Positions 39,001 through 51,000 of a stretch of 64,000 bases of DNA are shown here, piece after piece. The notes under the pieces were generated by a model that was not told the DNA's origin, searched no databases, and saw nothing but the letters and a program-made list of their open reading frames with translations. The stretch covers positions 4,526,001 through 4,590,000 of the forward strand of contig NC_089550.1 in the NCBI RefSeq assembly GCF_040115645.1, given 5' to 3'. This DNA comes from Euwallacea fornicatus. Lineage: Eukaryota > Arthropoda > Insecta > Coleoptera > Curculionidae. The first letter of the stretch is position 1; each line of letters opens with the position of its first letter. The position numbers were made by a program, and so were the translations under genes.

Positions 39001-42000
39001 AAGACATTCAAAAGAAATAATACAATTTACAGTAAAGACAAATAAATTTAAATAAGAATTAGTAACACACTAATTACCATTTGCCTCTCTCTTGCAGAGC
39101 TAAATGTGGCCAACGTGCGGCAGGGCTTATCGATTATCTTTCTTAACGACCTGGTACAGATTAGCCCGAAATATATTTTTGAGGGTCAGTCGTAGTGCAG
39201 GGGAGGTTGTATCTCGGGGGTTTCCCTTTGTTGAGCGTCGTTTTTAATGACTAAACTCAACACCAAGGTTTTAGGCATGACATGAATAAAATTGTAAATC
39301 ATATGTTGTTGGATTATGCAAGCATTATTGTAGCAATGAGTTTTAATATAACGAGAAATAGTTGTAAAGGATTTATTGAGCTAGTTGGACATTAGATACT
39401 CCAGATAAGGCTTTGTCAATGAATAAAAACGAAGGTAGCTGGAGTAGATATGTTATACTCACTTACTTGATTTTACACTTGGTGTTTTCGGTTTTATCTT
39501 TAGCAATCGCATTTCTGATGCTCGTCGGACAACCAATTATCTAAAGTAGACTTCATCATTTAGCTTAGAATAGGTGCCTTAACTTGATAAGCTTGACCCG
39601 AAACTTAAATTGGCTTTAGCCCCGTTAAAACGTACTTGTTGATTTACTTTTTAGATAACTCTACGGATATTCTCCCGAAAAGATAAATATCCCCATATAT
39701 TTTGAGCATTAGCACCGGCCTTGGCGGACGCTATTAAGTCATTATTTTTCTTGATCTTTTCCAGGAAAACTGCCAAAATTACATCCGTATAATGGCGAAG
39801 TCGGCACCTACCCGTTTGTTACTCTGCGGAACAAACGCTTTCAAACCCATTTGCCGTGAATACAACGTTCTTAGCAAGAATTACACCGTGGAGAAGGAAA
39901 AACCGGGTCAAGCCGTGTGCCCTTACGATCCGCATCATAACTCAACGGCGATTTATGTGGGTAAGTGTGTGTGTTATTATTAAATCAGCTTTGTTTTTCT
40001 AGGAGATTCTTTTTGATTTATACCGTAAGGGTCTCATATGCGTGACCTCGATAATAATTTATCTTGGAGCTGATGTTTGGATAAAACCAGGAAGGTTTTT
40101 AAACCCCAATAAATTGCCACAATTAAGAACGTAATTAGGCCGCTTTAATATTTGCACGTTTTTTACGCCTTCTGATTAAGCGCGACCCTTATCTACAACA
40201 TACTTAGTGCTATATTGGCTCACTTGGCTGCGACTGCTCTATACTTTATATTTACAAGAATTTTTTCTTGCGTGCAGGCAGCGTAAGGAATTTAAGAATT
40301 ATTAGTATTTATGTAAGACTGGTAAAAGGTAGCGTAGGCAAGAAACGCATGCAAAAGCGAACGAAACTGGAGGTGGAAGTATCAATGTTCAGCCTACCTA
40401 GTTTTATAAAAATCTTTCAACGGGGGATTAACTTTAACTTATTACATAAAACAGCTTTACTTTTTTTCATTTAAATGGGTAAAATTATCATTACTCCAAT
40501 TAATAAAGCTGTACATCTTTCAGTATGATTTCCACATGTGATTTTTGGCATTGTCCCTAACTAAGAAATTTGAATGTTCCAATAACCATTACGTGACAGT
40601 AACGGCTAACCACACTTTGTAAATGGATATGTAGATATATTGAGAAGGGCCACTATCAATGCGTTCCATGGTCCGTATGAGCACATACAACTAAAATAAT
40701 GTCCTAATATGCAATAACTCGTTTAACCCCTATAATTGCGCTGTATTTTGAATGCGAGGGACGTAATGCACGTCCTCTATCCCCCATTTCCATGTACATT
40801 ATTATGTAATCGAAAGCCGGCATATCCCGTTGCATAGTTTTCGTATATGTAATATTTGTCGAATTTAAATTAATAGGAAGTACATACAACAGTCGAAATA
40901 ATTAAAATGCGTGCGATCTGTGCCAACGTTTTCAATTTAATTCATTTCATATTTAATGACACAACTCCGGAAATTAACCTGTGCAAAACGGAAATCAACG
41001 GTTGGACGACTAAAGGGGTGGTGTTGCAAGTTTTGTAAACTCCTAGATGGATTGGAAGGAGTTTGCCCGCTCAAAATTGGCTTTGAATTGAATATTTGGG
41101 ACGTATTTTCAGAGCGACTTTTGTTAAACATTTGATGTAATACTTAAATGAAAATTCTTAATTAATTTACTCACGTTGAAGAAAAATAATCAAGGCCTGA
41201 GTCCAGCAAATAACGAAATAAAATTTTAAAAAATGTAAAAAAACAATGTTGTACGTTACCAAAAAGACGAATCTTACTCGAAGCACCCTGGTTTCAGGAC
41301 CATTTTTGGCAAGGATGATGCTGGACTTGATTCGTTATAAGAATGAATAAATCCTAATGAGTGGGCTCTGCAAATTCGGTTGCTCCAAGTCATCCTGTCT
41401 AGATTCATATGTCTGCCGGGTATGAAGAAATAAGGAGTACAGAGTCAAAAGACTCAGCAAATATAACAAGTTAATAACTCACCTATTGGGCAGTGTAGAA
41501 TTCGTTCTTTTGACAAAGTACTGATTGTAAGTTCCTCTTCGTTACAAACGTTTCGACCAGGAAATTGCTGTTAGATTTTACTAGGCCCTGGCGTCATTTA
41601 CAACATGGCGCTTTTGATCAGAAACAAAAATTGACTACTGACAATCAGCCAATGAAATGCACGCATTCAACGGTCGTGATTGTTCGTTGCTCGTTTGTTT
41701 TTAATGGCGGTGTTTTCGATTTGAAAGCGTGCACGTAAAGTTAGTGCGATTTTTCGGGACAAATTTTCCAGTTTTACTACATAGAAGAAACCAGAAAACC
41801 TTAACAAAAACCGTAAGAGAATTTCAGGTTGAATGCGGGTTTTGAAGTATGTTGAAAGTGGGTATGTCGAGCGTGATGCTTTGGGCTGGTAAATCAAAGG
41901 TTTTTTGTGCTTTTTTCATCCGGAAACTGAAGCAAACTCGCAATATTAGTTTTCGGTAAGTACTTTATAGTCAGTGTTTTACCACAAACAGTGTGATTCT

Positions 42001-45000
42001 TGTCAATATTAGCGACCATATTAGTACTGTTCTGGCAAGCAACTACGGGAAAATTATAAATGAAGAACGTCCCTTTACGTTCCAAAAATTTGTTATATTC
42101 ACCGCACAAAACAACATTCAGAAATTTAAAACGTTTCGCAAAAAAAAGTTTCAAATATCTAGAACGTTCTCGCCCAATCGAAAACATTTAAATCGTCAAA
42201 CGTCAAAATTTCATTCTAACAGTCAGTGCGCGACCAATAAAATGCCCGTATTCAGCAACCATGATTCGTCGCTACTCGTTTATTTTTTAATGACGGTCTT
42301 TACCATTTGACTGCTCAAAATCTGGATGAGAATTTCCAGATTAATGCCGATTTTTGTGTATTGAATCTGGGTATATCAGACATGCCTTGGACATATGATT
42401 TATGTGCTTTTCGAGTTTTTTGGCACAATAATGTATCTAGTTTACACTAAAATCCGTTCACTTGTATCTGATTTAGTATTATCATGTATAAAATCGTGTA
42501 GCTGGTTGCGCTTAAGGTTGTTTCATGGTTAATAAAAAGAAATAACCCACTCTGTACGTATAGAGACATTTGCTTAGGGAGGCTAAATAAAGCGAATAAA
42601 AAGTGAAAACATGTTCAGTATGTTTACCATCATGCAAACAGACTTGTATGTTGTATAAAGTTAAACAAAAATTGTTCTGTAAACTTTGTTACTTTGTTTA
42701 GAAAAACAATTCAGGCCCGGAACTTTGTTCCATCAAACAATTTTTCTATTTCAATGCAAATCGCACACAACATGCAACTTTTTAAAACCGGTGCAATTTT
42801 TATGTCTGTACCGGGAACTTTGTACACTTTCAACAAGTTTTTTCGAACCAAGTATAATTGCAAAAATATCGGGACTTCCCTATTTCAAAGCAGCACTTTT
42901 ATTTTTGAAAATTGAGGTAATTTGTAGCCGCGATTTCTTTATCAACACTCGACTTATAGCGAATTTATGACCTTAAGTATATTATAGAGGCGAGTTTTCT
43001 GTATTGAGACGGATCCCTTGATTTATTGGAATATATTTTATGCTTTACTCTCCCTCCACTATTTGCTTGCGAACTTATCGCGTGAGGGATATAGGAAAAA
43101 TGTCAACGAAGTATACAGATTTGCTGATATTTTTGTGATTTATTTTCTTACGCTGTCATGCCAGTCTAAAAACAAGACTTTTCTGGAGAATTTGTTAAAG
43201 GGCGAATAAATAGAGAGTCCCTCCCACAAGAGAATTATTAACTGCAGAAACCTTTATATAATGTATGTATAAGTACAATTGTTAATTGCGTAAATAACTT
43301 GTAGCGTGACCTAGAACCTCTAAAAAGGACTGATCGATAATGTAATAAACGTTGGTCAACCATGATAAATTGCTTTTCTAATCAATAGCCCCATTCATTG
43401 AGCAAAGACAATATACTTAATTAAGGGCAAGCAATAATTAAACCGGGTTTTTGAGATAATGGAAAGCGCTCTGCGAGAGCCGTACCCCAATGTAGTTTTG
43501 TTCAGTTTCTATCGGAATTTAATAAATTGTCCCATCGTCCTTTTAAATCAGATCCTTCCAAAACAATAAGTTTGATCTGGCCCGATTCCTTCGTCATCGT
43601 TTGTGTTCACTCTGTACGGCGATTCTCCTCCAAGGTTTAGTTTAAACTAAAACGTCCATTTTCCGGAGTTACAAAGCGAAACAGTGTCCCCCAGGTGACA
43701 AGGGACCATTTATCACTTGGACATAAAATTGAATTGTCTAAACCTTGCGAAATACCGTGCTAAAGTTTGGCGCGTATATTAATTTAGTTATTCATGACGG
43801 AAAGGTTGCCTTCAACGAAGGGCACGCGACGACGAAAGGGAAAAATGTCCTAGACTCACATTCGAGGCTATGGTGTATTAAAAGCTTTATTCGATAAATT
43901 AGGTTCGAGTTGGGCCCAAATTGAGAGGAAATATATCAGGAGGAGTCTGTTGTCGCTAAAAATTTAAAGCTTTCATGAAGCTGGAAAGTAATACTCACAT
44001 TTCCAATGTGAGATAATCTTCACAATAGTACCCAGAAAAAATTCAATGAGATCAAGTCGGGCGATCGAGCTGGCAAATAAATGCGACCTCTAATTTCAGA
44101 CTATCGAAGAAGATATCTTTCAGTTGAATATAGAAGAAGTTGAATTCTAATTAAATTGTTTAATAATTTGAAGTTCAACTTCATTTACTCTCGAACCTCT
44201 AGTAATAACCAATACGCTGCTTCAAAATTAAAGTTCAGATTACTCAGGTTCGTTCTAAATGGAAGTAAAAATATTTTCCATTTGTTTTACCTAATCTTTA
44301 ATCGAAAGAGACGTCCCATTGTATCCATTGACTTCAATTTCTAACCGAAAATCATTATTTCAGATGGCGACCTGTACACGGGCACTGTGGCCGATTTCAG
44401 TGGAATGGACCCCATTATCTATAGGGAACCTTTGCAGACCGAACAATACGATTCGATGAGTCTAAACGGTAAGTCCTTGGCGTGTGAATAGCTGGAAAAC
44501 CGAAAGAAAGCTTTTTTGTGTTGGAGAGATAAATTAGCTGGAAAAGTGGGTCGACGTAATGCTAAATTGAGGATACGAAAGTCATTTTCGAAGTTCTCAG
44601 GGGGGCTTTCGTGATTAAAATTTCATTTTTGGCTCCTACTTTAACACCCGAAATACAAGGCTTACTACGTAGGAGGCTTAAAATCGCCGTTTTTCACTTG
44701 CGAAGTGAGGAAATGAATTTAAGGGCGTGATAATCACTGAAGTGCGCGTTTGAGATGCATTTTATGCCAGTGATAGGAAAGCATTTGTTATACAACTCAC
44801 ACAGGACAATAAATTATGGAGCGAGCTTTTTCATTAAGGAAAAGTTATAAATTAACGGAAAAATGTCATGATTCCTAATTCGGGTGCTGCCTACGGGTTA
44901 AATTATAGACAGCCGTGGTGAATTATGGATAAAAGCCTAGAGAGAGAGAGAGAGAGAGTTCTCTATTTTTTCTTCTTTCTTTTCCGACACTAAATAGCTT

Positions 45001-48000
45001 GATCGGAAATTTTTAATCGTAGCCTTGACAGCTTAAAAGGAACTAATTTTGTGTTGTGCTGAGGTGTATGAAAAACTGACAAGGCCATTTATTAATAATT
45101 TTATTATTTTTAAACTTTTAGCTCCTGACTTCGTGGGATCAATGACCCAAGGCGACTTTGTCTACTTTTTCTTTCGGGAAACTGCAGTGGAATACATAAA
45201 CTGTGGGAAGGTAAGAATCTATTTCTCGGTTCAAAGCATCATGCTAAGTTGATTTGAGAGCACTAAATTTCGTCGTCAAATGAGCTGAAGAAAGAATTTT
45301 TAGAATTTTTTTTTAGTACAACTTTACGCAATTTAACTGATTTCTTATCTCACACGATTACGGGAATACTTATGATAGAGCTTCACAACGAGACACCCTG
45401 TATACCTTCAACCACCTATTCGCCCGGAGTTGTCTTTCTTTGTATACATATTTGGTAATAACACAATTTACGCGAATCCATCTCCGCTTCATTGGAATTT
45501 TATACCTCACCACTTCACAAAATAAGCAGCAGCATTTTACCGTTAATGGTCCAATAAAGCCATGACCGGCTAGGCGATTCCTCAAGGGCTGTCAACCCAC
45601 TTTAGCGCTTCTCTTTGTCATCTCAGACAGTCTATTCTCAGGTGGCTCACTTCTGCATAGAAAGCCGACTTCCACTTATTCCTGCTCGGATTTTAAATTT
45701 TCTATAAGAAAGGATGCTTTCCGAGTGGGTAATAACTAAAAGGTTTTTGTCTACTAAAGTTTTCACTAGATACGACGTTATTTAGATCACTTAAATCGCT
45801 TAGCGGTATAACTTGAAAAAGTATGACTCTCATGTTAACTTAATACGTTATTGACCTACTTTAACCACAATTTTGGGTAATTTCAGGCAGTCTACTCTCG
45901 GGTGGCCCGTGTCTGCAAAAACGACAGAGGGGGTCCGCATAGGTTTAGGAACCGATGGACATCCTTCTTGAAATCCCGACTAAACTGTTCGGTCACTGGG
46001 GAATTTCCGTTCTATTTTAACGAAATACGTGAGTACATTGTTAAATTGTTTGAGTTGCAGGTAGTCAATAGTAGTTGATGGAGTATTCGTCGATATAACG
46101 GAACAACAAACTTAAATGCAAGTAAATACGTCGAGTCTGTTGAATTGAAAAGTACTATCAATTGAGACAGTTTTAAAGGAGTTTGAAAAAGCTCCTCGAA
46201 CCGAATTACCCATCATCTTCACTTCTCGACTTGCTCAATAAAACTTCTCGTATTATTTAATAACAAACATCAGTTTACTTTTATTAGTTTCGAAACTCGG
46301 AAGTTTGGAATAATAAAATCGTTTCATATTTTGCAAAGTCGGGTCGTGATTCAGTTTTCGAGCCCAGTCTCGAAACCTCGTCCGAGCTTTACAAGTTTTA
46401 TAATCTTTCGCCGGAAACTTATATTACTTTGCTCTAATGTCTGGCGGTTCCTCTAGACGCCAAAGTAGATTGTTAAGCCGCTTTATTGGATTAAGTTGGG
46501 GTTTTAATCGGGTATTAATAACTTCTTAAAGGAATTGAATGTCTAGGAACAACGTTTTCTATTGTTAGTGTTGTGGTAGTTTTACCGCCAGCAACTTTGG
46601 CGAAGGCGAATTTATTGTCTTTGGTAGCTTTGCTCGTGGCATAATAGCATCAAACTCGTATGGAGAAACAAAATATGTCGACGATAAATATTTTTTCCTC
46701 GTTATGTCGGGGCTTTCGCCTGCTGTGGCACTGAATCGTTAAGAAATTTGAATGTGGGACACTAAGAATTTCTTTACCAAATTTCGAAAACGATTTTTCT
46801 GATTTCGCTGATGCCGCGTCAGTGCTTCATTCAGGAACATCAGTCGGCATCAACACTTGATGATTTACAACGATTTCAAAAAACGATGCGTTCTATATTT
46901 TAGCACATGCCTCACTCGCTGTCTGAAATTTTATCTGCAAATCGGATTAAGGGATAACTCTATGCCAGGTTCCAAAACAAGGTTTTTTTGCGTAAAGCCT
47001 GTTGATATGCAACAAAGTAGAATTTTAATGGCGAAAGGAAAACAAAAAGGCATAATTAAACATGGAGACCACTGGAAAATAATTAGGCTGAACAGCGTAA
47101 GGGGAACACAAAACACAAAACCTCATCAAAAACAACATGATCCCTAAAGATAACAAATTATACAGGAACGCTGACTGAGTAAAAAGAACGAAATAAAACG
47201 GAGGAACGTATAACCGGGCGATTTTGATTCCAATATCGCGCTGAATTGACCAATAACATTTGTAATAATCAGGATATGAGGGAAGCTAAACGGTCTAGCC
47301 ACCAATATCCTTTTTAAAATTAAAAACTTATATAGAGATTCTCGTCTCTATTGGCCGTTTAATATCGCGCATGAGATATTATGAAATATCCTTTAAAGAA
47401 AGCAATTTGGCTTTCTTCAGACAGGTTAGAATATAAGCAAAAAGAATGCGAACTTTATTAAGACCTCAACGATCGTTTGCTAATTGCTCATATAAACCAA
47501 TGCTAGGAATCTCACAAGGTTTCTTCTTATTGCATCGAATAAAGTAACAAAGTTTTCCACAATATTTTAAGCCGGGTGCGCCATTATGGTAGAAGCTGAG
47601 TTTGCAGAAAGGACGGCTGACATATGAACCAATAATTTTAGAATCCAATATCCAGGCAAAATATAAAAATTTAAGCGGATGAAAACTGTAAAGTAGGCAA
47701 TAACTCGAAATGAAAAATTTAATAAAATTGGCTGGAAGATATTTGATGACAAGGACTAGTTTTCGATGTCAGCTGCATCTTGTTGGGGAAATTCGAGGAA
47801 CGAATTTTAAAATAAAGTAGGTGACTGCCTGTTTCATATAATGAACCAATTAAATTAAAAATTACTGCCTTTCGTGCGACGAATGAGAACGCAAGAATTA
47901 AGGAACTTACGGGAAATATTTCATAGGGATACACCATAAATAACGGGCGACTGGAATTTTTTATTTGTCGCCGCTCGCCGGGATATCTTTAATTTATGAG

Positions 48001-51000
48001 ACATGAAAAACGGAGGTTCTACTTGGAAAATTTTTATTATTTAGTTACCTACTTTTGTTTAAATATGGGCTGGAAATACTACGGACGCATAAATCTCTCG
48101 CAATACAGTTTGCTTATGGCCCCGATCTAGGTTGGCATAAATAGTTTACAGTTTGCACTGTAGCATGCCACGAGGATATAACTTTATCTAAATTATTTAC
48201 GAATTTAATAAATCAAACTTGGAGATTTCAAGTGAATGTAAAATTAGATATCCAATCTCGCATATGTATACACGAATCCCTACAATTAACTGCATTAATT
48301 CATGTCTACGCAGAACACTTTCGAGAATTTGGGGGATCTCCGCCTGTCGTGACTTCCCCTCAGTGTTCTTGATGATTTTTTTTCTGACGTTAGTTTCTAT
48401 GCAGTACCGAAAATATAGGGGCCAAGAACTGAAGAACGAAGACTCATAAAATTCAGATCTTGGTCTCATTGAAGACTCCTGGCATTGATTTTAGGCTCCA
48501 TCGTGAGTTCGAAACCTAGTTTCACGTGGTGTCACCTGATCGTCGAAACCAAGGTAAAACTCCTGATTTATCATTTACACATCTCAATAAGAGATTAAAA
48601 AATATGTGAAAATCAGTTAAATAACCTGCCCGAAGAAAATGTTTCGTTCGAGGCCGAGACTTCGGCCTGGATTTATAGCTTCAGTCCGCAAAATAAGACC
48701 GAAAATGGGGAAGTCTTGGACTCATTATCAGTCTCGAATAGACATTTGTGATAAAATAAACTTTCAAACAAATTGTATAAAACATTTATCGAAACGAGAG
48801 CTGGCCATCAGCATTGGAAAGAACATGCTACTATTTTTTTGGTTGTACGCATTTGTTGGGGAAAAATCGCTAATTTTGATAAGTCACCATCGGCTTCACC
48901 TTAAAACGCCATTACAGCTATGTTTTTCTTACGAATGTAATGTAAGCGGAGTTCTTCCCTTTTCAATCCGGAAGTAACCTAGAGCCAAAACCTATCCGGC
49001 ACCTGCTCCACAAAAGAGCCTCATCGTGCGTCCCAATTTGCTTGAATATTCCGTCCCAGTTTTTAACAATAAAGCCATTATCTTCTTTGTCTAGTTTCCA
49101 CTAAAACCATTTTGGCATGTAATGTGTGATCCATTCAACAGTCATTGAAAAAATGGGAACAGGTTCGTTAAAAATGAACAACGGACGCCAACAGTTTTGA
49201 ACTCGGATGCACATTTTGGTTAGTTATCGTGGATTAATATTTTAGTCTGATGTTTTGAAAGGTGACTAGTAATGGATTGTTTGCCCATTGTTTTGGACGT
49301 TTTGTTTATTCGACAAAGCATAATATACATATTAAATGTCCGGACAACCACTAGATTACAATATTTTTACTTGCATGTGGTACGTGCGAAGAATATCGTT
49401 CCGACATTCTCCTGCTCATTTCGTCCTCCAAATCCGACCCTGGAATCACTGGAGGATAAAAACTCTGCAAATTTGCCATAATTCCCAATTTACAAGACAG
49501 GCGCCCAGCTAAAATACTGACGGACACATTTCCTGGAAATCCAGACTAACTTGGAAATCTCACCAGGGCATGTTCGTGCCACTTCAAGACGATACGTGCC
49601 CGAAATATTGATGCTTTGTCTTATTAAATAACCATTAGTCTGTGTAATGCCCGGGCCATTCAAATATTAGCGAGCAGAATTTATGACTTTACCGGATCTA
49701 GGAACGGAATAAGAATGGCCGGTTTAAGCTTTCCGACTCGTATCATAAGAAAATTACCGCCGAGAGGCCAAATTTCGAATTTTTACGCTGAAATCGGCAT
49801 TATTAAGCTTGATAATAAATAGGGAATCACGTCTCCTTATAAGTTTTAGACTTTGTAAGGTGACATAAACGAAGTAATTGTTTCATAACCTGAGCGAGAA
49901 TGTCTTCACTTTGTACCGACACATAATTTATTAAGCTCGACGGGCCATAATCATAAAACACTCGCCTGGTACAGTTTAAAATTTCAAAAAGGCAAGTCTC
50001 AGAAGTTTTGTTTTACACTCGTTAATGTAATCCTTTTAGTTTATGGCGAGTTTATATCGTTGCATAATAAAATAGCAAATTGCTTTCGGTGCAGTTTTAA
50101 ATAAAGTTGGAAAAAGTTGCGGGGGGCGAGGTTTCAAGATCATCTCGAATTTACTTTTGTAATCTAAAGGAATGAGAAGTCACAACAATGGCTTTTTAAA
50201 GTTAGAAAATTTATAATGGACATCCGAACAGCCTTTCACCCTTATTGGACTCGGTAGGAGATTTTAGGGAAATGCTTTAAGACATTGCAGTGGCGTATTA
50301 AGCTCGGATTTAAAAGAAAAATTATCTCAAAAGTATTATTCTTTACTTACGTGTATTTATTTAATTAAGCTAAAAGATAATCTGTACACCAGCAATGACA
50401 AAGTTCGAAAATTTGTAACTAAGCAATAAAGGGTTTTAGAAAGTCAATTTTGACGTCAGTAACCTTCCAGTATGCTTGTAAAATCTTAAAAATACGGACC
50501 CATTTCGGTGCTACGAAAAGAAGTTATCGGAAGGAGGAAGGAAGTATCAAGAAGACCTAATAATTGCATTCGAAGGTTCAGTCAAATTGCAAAATTTGTG
50601 ACTCCCAAATGAAATGTTCTAGAAGGTTCTTTTCTGGCGCAGCTAGTATGCACACCAACTCTTAAAGCAGTGACAATATTAACTTCTTTCGGTATTCTGC
50701 ATGAAAATTATCGGAAGCAGAAATGGAGCATCAAGGAAACTCATATTGAATCTAAAAGTTTTATTAAGGAATTAAAGTCTGGTAACAGAGGTCTTTAGTT
50801 TCCGTCACCGTTATGTCATAAGTGAGCATACTAACGTCAGTATCAATCCTGATCGTTGCATCAGAAACAAGCGAATTTTATAATCGATAGCGTAACCATC
50901 ACGCATAATTAATGGGACAGGTACGTCTAGATATTCTAGTCTAGTAACAGTAACACACGATGTGCTAATCATTAAATCATTGTAACGACATTCGGTTTGT

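Larger units (their letters stand above)
39961..44363 (+). other. Sema1a 4.4-kb intron
   Basis: Bounded by gtaagt and tatttcag. It contains two diverged direct copies of a sequence (about 41625-41925 and 42205-42425) and a short minus-strand transposase relic (44018-44120) less than 250 bp before the next exon. Nothing else was recognised. Confidence 0.5.

Noticed and set aside
41038..41066. Hairpin AAACTCCT...AGGAGTTT
   Set aside because: An 8-bp stem alone does not support an RNA gene or terminator in an animal intron.
46804..46853. GATGCCG...CGGCATC inverted repeat
   Set aside because: Only a 7-bp stem with unpaired interior; expected by chance in 64 kb.
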